DNA of 10,043 bases, from NCBI GenBank assembly GCA_904502205.1, contig CAJGDR010000034.1, positions 1 through 10,043 of the forward strand. The letters are read 5' to 3'. The notes below the pieces were generated by a model, which saw only the letters and a list, made by a program, of their open reading frames with translations, was not told the origin of the DNA and did not search any database. Numbering within the stretch: position 1 is the first letter of the stretch; every line of letters begins with the position of its first letter. Shown here piece by piece: positions 1-5,775 of the stretch. Origin of the DNA: an uncultured Bacilli bacterium. GTDB lineage: Bacteria > Bacillota_I > Bacilli_A > ML615J-28 > CAG-313. Both the position numbers and the translations under genes were made by a program.

Positions 1-534
1 GTTCCTGAAATCATGATTCCACTTGTAGGTGAAATTAAAGAATTAAAATATGTTAAAAACATCGTTACTGCAACTGCTGACAAAGTTATCGCAGAAGCAG
101 GTGTTGAACTAGAATATAAAGTAGGAACAATGATCGAAATTCCTAGAGCTGCTTTAACTGCTGATGAAATCGCTAAAGAAGCAGAATTCTTCTCATTCGG
201 TACAAATGACTTAACTCAAATGACATTTGGATTCTCAAGAGATGACGCTGGTAAATTCTTAGATTCTTACTATGATACTAAGATTTATGAAAATGATCCA
301 TTCGCTAAAGTTGACCAAGTTGGTGTTGGTAAACTTATGGATATGGCAGTAAGACTTGGTAGAGAAACAAGACCTGATATCAAACTTGGTATCTGTGGAG
401 AACATGGTGGAGATCCATCTTCAGTTGAATTCTGTCATAAACTTGGATTAACTTATGTTTCATGTTCACCATTCCGTGTTCCAATTGCACGTTTAGCTGC
501 TGCACACGCAAACATCAAAAATCCAAAAAACTAA
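1..534 (+). CDS. ppdK: Pyruvate, phosphate dikinase, C-terminal part (5' end outside window)
   Basis: This is the last 177 codons of pyruvate, phosphate dikinase, the cytoplasmic enzyme that interconverts phosphoenolpyruvate, AMP and PPi with pyruvate, ATP and Pi. The reading frame is open from base 1, so the gene starts upstream. The fragment is the C-terminal PEP/pyruvate-binding TIM-barrel domain. Visible family motifs are PEIMIPLVG at the start, [19 protein letters not shown] (about fragment residues 64-82), and [16 protein letters not shown], whose first Cys (codon 394-396) corresponds to the known catalytic cysteine. The end ([17 protein letters not shown]) matches the normal C-terminus, so the gene looks intact here. 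PPDK in fermentative Firmicutes often supports PPi-dependent glycolysis; that role is inferred. The related enzymes PEP synthase and PTS enzyme I share the fold, but the [13 protein letters not shown] form is typical of PPDK. Transcription probably stops at the hairpin 12 bases after the stop codon. Confidence 0.96.
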   Translation, partial: VPEIMIPLVGEIKELKYVKNIVTATADKVIAEAGVELEYKVGTMIEIPRAALTADEIAKEAEFFSFGTNDLTQMTFGFSRDDAGKFLDSYYDTKIYENDPFAKVDQVGVGKLMDMAVRLGRETRPDIKLGICGEHGGDPSSVEFCHKLGLTYVSCSPFRVPIARLAAAHANIKNPKN

Positions 535-546
535 TTAATCAATTAA

Positions 547-579
547 AGTCCTTATAATTTCTTATAAGGGCTTTTTTTC
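547..579 (+). terminator. Rho-independent terminator after ppdK
   Basis: An 11-bp stem (547-557 with 562-572, one G-T wobble) closes a TTTC loop and runs directly into a T tract. It sits 12 bases after the ppdK stop codon and separates it from the ribosomal protein operon. Confidence 0.9.
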
Positions 580-595
580 TATTTTTATAAATTTA

Positions 596-663
596 AGCCG
601 TTTTTTAGCGTTTGAGATGATTAATTACCCGTCTTATCAATTTCGAACGCTCCTAGAAAGGCT
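596..663. other. Intergenic imperfect stem-loop of unknown function
   Basis: The stretch between the ppdK terminator and the rplU promoter holds an unexplained inverted repeat. Bases 607-618 can pair with 640-651 over 12 positions, including two G-T wobbles. Three more pairs (619-621 with 636-638) follow after a bulged base at 639. Outside it, AGCC at 596-599 can pair with GGCT at 660-663. It looks richer in G and C than its surroundings. No T tract follows the stem, so it is not a simple terminator, and I see no convincing promoter for it on either strand. It could be a remnant of a repeat, a small RNA, a 3' UTR structure or a DNA site. I see nothing distinctive in 664-703. Confidence 0.45.
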
Positions 664-709
664 GTTAAAATGGGCTCATTTTTAGTCTTAAATTAATTTT
701 TCTTATTAC

Positions 710-738
710 TTGCATTTTTTTGGTAATAGTGATATAAT
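710..738 (+). promoter_or_regulatory. Promoter of rplU-prp-rpmA (sigma-A type, extended -10)
   Basis: The -35 box is TTGCAT (710-715), followed by a 17-base spacer and a perfect TATAAT -10 box (733-738). A TG at 730-731 makes it an extended -10 element. Transcription should start near 744-746, leaving a leader of about 100 bases before rplU. Confidence 0.88.
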
Positions 739-744
739 AAATGC

Positions 745-840
745 GTTGCGAAATATGGCAACCGCACAAAAGAGGTTTTAAAGAAAAACTTAGGTTTTCA
801 CCTTAATGGCGTGTCTTAAATAATTTTAAAAGGAGGTAAG
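745..840 (+). promoter_or_regulatory. Structured 5' leader of rplU, probable L21 autoregulatory leader
   Basis: About 100 bases separate the predicted transcription start from the rplU start codon, far more than needed for a ribosome binding site. Three hairpins can be drawn. GTTGC (745-749) pairs with GCAAC (758-762), with flanking GC pairs around a bulged C. AGGTTTT (773-779) pairs with 785-791. AGGT (792-795) pairs with ACCT (800-803) across a TTTC loop. ACCTT (800-804) could instead pair with GAGGT inside the Shine-Dalgarno site (833-837), so the last hairpin and an SD-blocking helix exclude each other. Firmicutes rplU operons are known to carry an L21 leader (Rfam L21_leader) that mediates feedback by the ribosomal protein. 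Assignment to that family rests on position and general look, not on a covariance search. Confidence 0.6.
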
Positions 841-843
841 CTC

Positions 844-1143
844 ATGTACGCAATTTTTGTAACAGGTGGTAAACAATACCGTGCTGAAGTAGGCAGTGAA
901 ATCTATGTTGAAAAACTTGAAGTAGAAGCTGAACAAGAAGTTGTATTTGATCAAGTATTACTAGTTGGTGATAAAGTTGGTCAACCTTATGTTGAAGGCG
1001 CAAAAGTAGTTGGTGTTGTACAAAAACACGGTAAACAAAGAAAAATTATCGTTTATAAATACAACCCTAAGAAAAATTACCATAAAAAGCAAGGACATCG
1101 TCAAGCATATACAAAAGTGGTAATTAAAGAAATCGTTCAATAA
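844..1143 (+). CDS. rplU: 50S ribosomal protein L21
   Basis: This 99-residue protein is large-subunit ribosomal protein L21, which binds 23S rRNA. It begins [17 protein letters not shown], the typical L21 N-terminal beta-hairpin, and ends with the family signature [17 protein letters not shown] (about residues 77-93). The length matches the roughly 100 residues usual in Firmicutes, so it is complete. The ATG is fixed by a strong AGGAGGT Shine-Dalgarno site at 831-837, six bases upstream. It is the first gene of rplU-prp-rpmA, the standard Firmicutes order, and follows a clear promoter and a structured leader that probably gives feedback control. The next gene starts two bases after its stop codon. 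Confidence 0.98.
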   Translation: MYAIFVTGGKQYRAEVGSEIYVEKLEVEAEQEVVFDQVLLVGDKVGQPYVEGAKVVGVVQKHGKQRKIIVYKYNPKKNYHKKQGHRQAYTKVVIKEIVQ

Positions 1144-1145
1144 TT

Positions 1146-1463
1146 ATGACTACTGCTATTTTTAATTATCAAAATAATCAAATCAAATCTTTCCAAATAA
1201 AAGGTCATGCGAATTATGCTGAATATGGATATGACATTGTTTGTAGTGGTATAACTACAGCTGTTTTTACATCACTAGGTTTAATTCAAAAGTATCTTTC
1301 TGAAAGTGATTATGATTATCAAGAACTAGATGGTAATATTAGTTTAACACTAATTAATACTAACCAAATAGTTAACGACATAATTGAAAATCTAATAGAA
1401 GTATTAAAAAATATTGAATGTCAATACCCAAAAAATTTAAAAATCAAAATCGCCAAAGTATAG
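1146..1463 (+). CDS. prp: Prp, cysteine protease that trims the N-terminus of ribosomal protein L27
   Basis: This 105-residue protein belongs to the YsxB/Prp family, encoded between L21 and L27 in Firmicutes. In Staphylococcus aureus, Prp removes the N-terminal extension of L27, which is needed for a functional peptidyl transferase centre. The catalytic pair is visible as His21 in KGHANYAEYG and Cys33 in YDIVCSG, spaced as in the characterised enzyme (His22 and Cys34 there). The length is normal. The matching substrate lies immediately downstream: rpmA carries the cleavable extension. The ATG at 1146 is only two bases after the rplU stop codon, and I see no Shine-Dalgarno site before it, so translation probably relies on coupling to rplU. 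That could keep the protease level well below that of its ribosomal neighbours. Older annotations call it a hypothetical ribosomal-processing protein. Confidence 0.93.
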   Translation: MTTAIFNYQNNQIKSFQIKGHANYAEYGYDIVCSGITTAVFTSLGLIQKYLSESDYDYQELDGNISLTLINTNQIVNDIIENLIEVLKNIECQYPKNLKIKIAKV

Positions 1464-1475
1464 GAGGTGGCACAA

Positions 1476-1757
1476 ATGATGAATTTTAGTTTACAGTTCT
1501 TTGCATCTAAAAAAGGTGTAGGTTCAACTAAAAACGGACGTGATTCACGCGGAAGACGTTTAGGAGCTAAATTATCTGATGGACAATTTGCCACTGCTGG
1601 TTCAATTATCTACCGTCAAAGAGGAACAAAAGTTCACCCTGGAAATAATGTTGGTAAAGGTAAAGATGACACTTTATTCTGCATGATTGACGGATATGTT
1701 AAATTTGAACATATCAGTGGAAATAAGAAACAAGTTTCTGTATATCCTGAACAATAA
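1476..1757 (+). CDS. rpmA: 50S ribosomal protein L27, with Prp-cleavable N-terminal extension
   Basis: L27 of 93 residues, a large-subunit protein whose N-terminus reaches the peptidyl transferase centre. The start is placed at ATG 1476 because AGGAGG (1462-1467) is the Shine-Dalgarno site. A GTG at 1467 in the same frame overlaps that site and cannot be the start; ATG 1479 is a possible alternative. The N-terminus [10 protein letters not shown] followed by [14 protein letters not shown] is the Firmicutes pre-L27 form, with Prp cutting after FFA (residue 10) to expose the mature SKKG end. The core motifs [11 protein letters not shown] and [15 protein letters not shown] are typical. The SD site starts inside the prp stop codon region, so the two genes are tightly linked. 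A terminator follows nine bases after the stop codon. Confidence 0.97.
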   Translation: MMNFSLQFFASKKGVGSTKNGRDSRGRRLGAKLSDGQFATAGSIIYRQRGTKVHPGNNVGKGKDDTLFCMIDGYVKFEHISGNKKQVSVYPEQ

Positions 1758-1765
1758 TTAAAAGT

Positions 1766-1793
1766 AAACACTTCCAAAAAGGAAGTGTTTTTT
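1766..1793 (+). terminator. Rho-independent terminator after rpmA
   Basis: A perfect 10-bp stem (1766-1775 with 1781-1790) closes an AAAAA loop and overlaps a run of six T at 1788-1793. It ends the ribosomal protein operon. It also lies 20 bases upstream of the obgE Shine-Dalgarno site, so it may act as an attenuator between rpmA and obgE. Confidence 0.88.
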
Positions 1794-1826
1794 AAAGTAA
1801 AAGTCATGTACCTTAGGAGGTTAAAC

Positions 1827-3098
1827 ATGTTTATAGATAGTGTAAAAATATATTTAAAAGCTGGTAATGGTGGAAATGGTATCGTTTCATGGCATCGTGA
1901 AAAGTATATCGTTAAAGGTGGTCCAGATGGAGGCCGCGGTGGAAATGGTGGAAGTATCATTTTCGTTGGTGAATCTGGTTTAACTACACTTTTAGATTTC
2001 CATTATAAAAGAAAAATTACCGCACCAAATGGACAAAATGGTATGAAATGTAACATGTATGGAGCAAAAGGTGAGGATGTTTATGTAAAAGTTCCCCTTG
2101 GCACAATTGTTACAAATCTAGATACTGGTAAAGTTATTGCTGATATTACTAAACACAATCAAGAAGTTGTAATTGCAAAAGGCGGAAGAGGTGGTCGTGG
2201 TAACTCATTCTTCGCAAACGCAAGACACACTACTCCAGATTTTTGTGAAAAAGGTGAACCAGGTGTAGAATTCAACTGTGGATTAGAACTTAAAGTACTA
2301 GCCGATGTTGGTCTAGTTGGATTCCCAAGTGTTGGTAAATCAACTTTAATTTCAGTTATTTCAGCAGCTAAACCTAAAATTGCTGATTACCACTTCACAA
2401 CTTTAAATCCAAATTTAGGAGTTGTTGGTGTACCTGATGGAAGAAGCTTTATTGTTGCCGATCTTCCAGGATTAATCGAAGGTGCTCATTTAGGTCTTGG
2501 ACTTGGTATCCAATTCTTAAAACACATTGAAAGAACTCGTGTAATTGTACACGTTATTGATATGAGTAGTACTGAAGGAAGAGATCCAGTAGAAGATTAT
2601 AAGAAAATTAACTTAGAACTTGAAAGTTATAATCCGGATTTATTAAAACGCCCACAAATAATTGTAGCTAATAAAATGGATTTACCAGGTGCTGAAGAAA
2701 ACTTAATTGAATTCAAAAAACAATTAGGACTTGAAGTAATTGCTATTTCTGCATTTACAAAAGAAAATTTAAATGAATTAATTTATAAAGTTGCTGACAA
2801 ACTTGATGAAGTTAAATTAATTCCAGAACCAATTATTGAAACAGAAATTGTTGAATATAAATTCAAAGAAGAGGAAGAACCATTCACACTTGTACTTTGT
2901 GAAGATGGAGTATATAATGTTGTTGGTCCAATGATTAAGAAATTATTTGACAAAACTGACTTCAATAATGACCCAAGTATTAGACGTTTTGCAAAACAAA
3001 TTAGAGACTTAGGCGTTGATGCAGCTCTTCGTGAAAAAGGTGTTCAAAACGGTGATACTGTTCGTATTTTAGATTACGAATTTGAATTTTATGATTAA
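1827..3098 (+). CDS. obgE: Obg family GTPase (ObgE/CgtA)
   Basis: Obg is an essential GTPase that binds the 50S subunit during its assembly and is tied to (p)ppGpp and stress signalling. The protein has 423 residues, close to the B. subtilis length. It has the glycine-rich Obg fold (about 1-160; GNGGNGIVSWHREK, GGPDGGRGGNGG), the G domain (about 160-330) and the C-terminal OCT domain (about 345-423) found in Firmicutes Obg. The G motifs are GFPSVGKST (165-173), DLPGLIEGA from Asp212, NKMD (282-285) and SAF (308-310). The ATG at 1827 is chosen because TAGGAGG (1814-1820) lies six bases upstream and the family N-terminus MFIDSVKIYLKAGNGG begins there. An in-frame extension to 1785 would lie in the terminator hairpin and add residues foreign to the family. 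It follows rpmA, as in many bacteria, but a terminator stands between them and no separate promoter is evident. Confidence 0.97.
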   Translation: MFIDSVKIYLKAGNGGNGIVSWHREKYIVKGGPDGGRGGNGGSIIFVGESGLTTLLDFHYKRKITAPNGQNGMKCNMYGAKGEDVYVKVPLGTIVTNLDTGKVIADITKHNQEVVIAKGGRGGRGNSFFANARHTTPDFCEKGEPGVEFNCGLELKVLADVGLVGFPSVGKSTLISVISAAKPKIADYHFTTLNPNLGVVGVPDGRSFIVADLPGLIEGAHLGLGLGIQFLKHIERTRVIVHVIDMSSTEGRDPVEDYKKINLELESYNPDLLKRPQIIVANKMDLPGAEENLIEFKKQLGLEVIAISAFTKENLNELIYKVADKLDEVKLIPEPIIETEIVEYKFKEEEEPFTLVLCEDGVYNVVGPMIKKLFDKTDFNNDPSIRRFAKQIRDLGVDAALREKGVQNGDTVRILDYEFEFYD

Positions 3099-3102
3099 AA
3101 TT

Positions 3103-3139
3103 ACTACATGGAATATTTTCCATGTAGTTTTTTCTTTTT
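3103..3139 (+). terminator. Rho-independent terminator after obgE
   Basis: A perfect 11-bp stem (3103-3113 with 3118-3128) closes a TATT loop and is followed by a T-rich tail broken by one C. It begins four bases after the obgE stop codon and is followed at once by the mutS promoter. Confidence 0.92.
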
Positions 3140-3145
3140 AATTAT

Positions 3146-3175
3146 TTAGCAAATTTTCTAAAATTGTGATATAAT
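3146..3175 (+). promoter_or_regulatory. Promoter of mutS-mutL-miaA (extended -10)
   Basis: A perfect TATAAT (3170-3175) is preceded by TG at 3167-3168, an extended -10 element. The -35 is weaker: TTAGCA (3146-3151), four of six consensus bases, with an 18-base spacer. Transcription should start near 3182, giving a short leader of about 23 bases that contains the mutS ribosome binding site. Confidence 0.82.
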
Positions 3176-3204
3176 AGAGGAAATTTTTATAAAAGGTGAT
3201 ATTT

Positions 3205-5775
3205 ATGTACGAGAATATTGATAAAAGTTTATACACACCAATGATGCGTCAATATCTAACAATTAAAGAATCTTATCCGGATGCTTTAGTATTCTTTAGA
3301 TTAGGTGACTTCTATGAAATGTTTTTTAATGATGCTTTAGTTGCAAGCCGTGAACTAGAAATAGTTTTAACAAAACGTGATGCTGGGACTAATAATGAAC
3401 CTGTACCTATGTGTGGTGTTCCTCATCACGCTGTCGAAACTTACATTGAAAAATTAAGTAATAAAGGTTATAAAATTGCCATTGTTGATCAAATGGAAGA
3501 AGCATCAAATAAAAAAATTGTAACTCGTGAAGTTACAAAAGTTATAACACCTGGTACAAATATCAATGAACATTATTTAACAGATAAAACAAATAACTAC
3601 TTAGCATCAATTGATAAAACAGATGATGGTTTTGTTTTCGCATATTGTGATCTATCAACAGGTGATACTTTTATTACAAATTTATCAAAATATTTAGATA
3701 CTTTATATAACGAAATAAACAAATTAAATATTAAAGAAATAGTTATTACATCTAATGTTCCTAAGATTGTCAAAGAATATCTAACTAGTGTTTTACATAT
3801 TTTAACAACACAAACAAGTGTAGAAAAATTAGATAGTTATTTAGAGATGTTATATGATGGTGTAAGCAGTGAACTAATTCCATGTGCAAACATTTTACTT
3901 AACTATTTAATTCAAACACAAAAAAGAACACTAATTCATTTAAAGAAATTCCAAGAATACTCAATCAATGAATTTTTAAAACTTGATTATAATACTGTTC
4001 GTAATTTAGAATTACTAGCCCCTTTAAGAAACAATGATTCAAGAAAATCTTTGTTTGGAATTTTAGATGGCTGTAATACAGCTATGGGTAGTAGATTTTT
4101 AAAACGATCTATTTTATATCCTTTAACTAATCAAAAACAAATTGATGAAAGACACAATATTGTTGAACAATTACTTAAAAATTACTTATTACTTCCAGAT
4201 CTTAAAAATTCATTAATGGAAATTTATGACCTTGAAAGAATTGTTGGTAGAATTAGTTATGGTACATTATCACCAAAAGACCTTTTACAATTAAATCGTT
4301 CACTTATTCAATTACCAATTATCAAAAAACTTTTAAAGAAAATGAAAGGACAAAATTTAGTTTCTTTAAGTGATTCAATTGAAACTTATGAACAATTAAC
4401 TGACTTAATTACTAATAGTATTAGTGAAGATGCTCCATACTTATTAAGAGATGGTGGATTCATTAAACCAGGTTTTTCTGAAGAACTTGATAATGTAAAA
4501 AATATCAATAAAACAAATAAAGTATTTTTAACTAATCTTGAAACAAGAGAACGTGAAAGAACAGGTATTAAAAACTTAAAAGTTGGATATAACCGTGTCT
4601 TTGGATATTATATTGAAGTAACAAAAGCCAACTTATCACTTGTAAAAGATGAATATGGTTATATTAGAAAACAAACAACATCTAATTCAGAAAGATTTAT
4701 TACTGAAGAATTAAAAGAACGTGAAACATTAATTTTAAGAAGTGAAGAACGTGCTTTACAATTAGAACTTGAAATTTTTGATAATATTCGTAACACTTGT
4801 AAAGAATATTGTCATAAGATTCAAAAGATGGCTTTAATAATTAGTGAAATTGATATGTTATTAAGCTTCGCAAATAAAGCTAAAGAATATAATTACGTAA
4901 AACCAACATTTAATATGTATGGTGATGTTGAAATAGTCGAAGGAAGACATCCTGTAATCGAAGCTACATCTAGTCAAATATTTGTACCAAACGATTTAAC
5001 AATGTTTAATAATGACTTAATAATGTTAATTACTGGTCCAAATATGGGTGGTAAAAGTACCTTTATGAGACAAACTGCCTTAATTAGCATAATGGCACAA
5101 ATTGGATCATTTGTTCCTTGTACAAGTGCTAATCTTCCTTTATATGATCAAATATTTACAAGAATTGGTGCAACTGATGATATTTCAGCTGGAGAATCAA
5201 CATTCATGGTTGAAATGAATGAAGTTAATTATGCATTACAAAACGCAACATATAATAGTTTAATTTTATTTGATGAAGTAGGCCGTGGAACAGCAACATT
5301 TGATGGTATGGCTTTAGCTCAATCAATCATTGAATACTTACATAATCATACTTGTTGTAAGACTTTATTCTCAACACACTACCATGAACTAACAAGTTTA
5401 GAAGAAAGTTTACCAAATCTTAAAAACTTACATGTTGATGCTATTAGTGAAAATAACACTATTATCTTTATGCATAAAGTTAAAGTTGGTCCAACTGACC
5501 AAAGTTATGGTATTAATGTTGCATCGCTTGCTAAAATACCAGAAGAAGTAATCTTAAGAGCAAGTGACATTTTAGAAAAGCTTTCTAGTGGAAGTAAAAT
5601 TGATTCTAAAACATTATCAATTGATAATTACCAAAAACCAATAATTATTGATAAACGTAATCCAATTGAAACAAGTGTTATTGAAGAAATTAAAAACAAA
5701 AATATCGACGATTTAAAACCACTAGAAGCCCTATTATACCTTTCTAGTTTAAAAGAAAAGTTAGGTGAAGAATAA
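3205..5775 (+). CDS. mutS: DNA mismatch repair protein MutS
   Basis: MutS is the dimeric ATPase that recognises mismatches and small loops and recruits MutL. This is a full-length MutS1 of 856 residues. The mismatch-contact motif GDFYEMF places Phe36 and Glu38 at the same positions as in E. coli MutS. Connector, lever and clamp regions follow (about 120-560). The ATPase domain has Walker A GPNMGGKST (611-619), the loop DDISAGESTFMVEMNE, Walker B LILFDEVGRG (Asp690, Glu691) and STHYHELT. The conserved end IDDLKPLEALLYLSSLK is present, so the protein is complete. I do not see the QLSLF/QLSFF-type sliding-clamp motif normally found in the tail (about 793-830). The ATG at 3205 follows AAAGGTGAT at 3192-3200; a GTG at 3196 lies inside that site and is rejected. 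It is the first gene of the operon and overlaps mutL by one base. Confidence 0.98.
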   Translation: MYENIDKSLYTPMMRQYLTIKESYPDALVFFRLGDFYEMFFNDALVASRELEIVLTKRDAGTNNEPVPMCGVPHHAVETYIEKLSNKGYKIAIVDQMEEASNKKIVTREVTKVITPGTNINEHYLTDKTNNYLASIDKTDDGFVFAYCDLSTGDTFITNLSKYLDTLYNEINKLNIKEIVITSNVPKIVKEYLTSVLHILTTQTSVEKLDSYLEMLYDGVSSELIPCANILLNYLIQTQKRTLIHLKKFQEYSINEFLKLDYNTVRNLELLAPLRNNDSRKSLFGILDGCNTAMGSRFLKRSILYPLTNQKQIDERHNIVEQLLKNYLLLPDLKNSLMEIYDLERIVGRISYGTLSPKDLLQLNRSLIQLPIIKKLLKKMKGQNLVSLSDSIETYEQLTDLITNSISEDAPYLLRDGGFIKPGFSEELDNVKNINKTNKVFLTNLETRERERTGIKNLKVGYNRVFGYYIEVTKANLSLVKDEYGYIRKQTTSNSERFITEELKERETLILRSEERALQLELEIFDNIRNTCKEYCHKIQKMALIISEIDMLLSFANKAKEYNYVKPTFNMYGDVEIVEGRHPVIEATSSQIFVPNDLTMFNNDLIMLITGPNMGGKSTFMRQTALISIMAQIGSFVPCTSANLPLYDQIFTRIGATDDISAGESTFMVEMNEVNYALQNATYNSLILFDEVGRGTATFDGMALAQSIIEYLHNHTCCKTLFSTHYHELTSLEESLPNLKNLHVDAISENNTIIFMHKVKVGPTDQSYGINVASLAKIPEEVILRASDILEKLSSGSKIDSKTLSIDNYQKPIIIDKRNPIETSVIEEIKNKNIDDLKPLEALLYLSSLKEKLGEE

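Noticed and set aside
704..728. TATTAC...GTAATA inverted repeat around the rplU -35 box, possible operator
   Set aside because: Six-base AT-rich arms with a 13-base spacer are expected by chance in such AT-rich DNA, and there is no second copy in the window to support a repressor site.
1467..1475. GTG start for rpmA at 1467
   Set aside because: This GTG overlaps the AGGAGG site that serves ATG 1476, so it cannot use it.
1785..1826. Longer N-terminus for Obg starting at 1785
   Set aside because: The upstream start codon lies in the terminator hairpin, lacks a ribosome binding site, and adds 14 residues absent from the family. ATG 1827 has a strong SD and the conserved MFIDSVKI start.
1634..1960. 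Open frame of 108 codons on the minus strand
   Set aside because: It lies opposite rpmA, the terminator and the start of obgE. Its proline- and phenylalanine-rich sequence is the antisense of glycine- and lysine-rich coding sequence. It has no promoter or ribosome binding site and matches no family I know.
2783..2965. Open frame of 60 codons on the minus strand inside obgE
   Set aside because: It is fully antisense to the conserved OCT-domain region of obgE and has low-complexity serine-rich sequence and no initiation signals.
3196..3204. GTG start for mutS at 3196
   Set aside because: It falls within the AAAGGTGAT ribosome binding site. Starting at 3205 gives Phe36 and Glu38 the standard MutS numbering.
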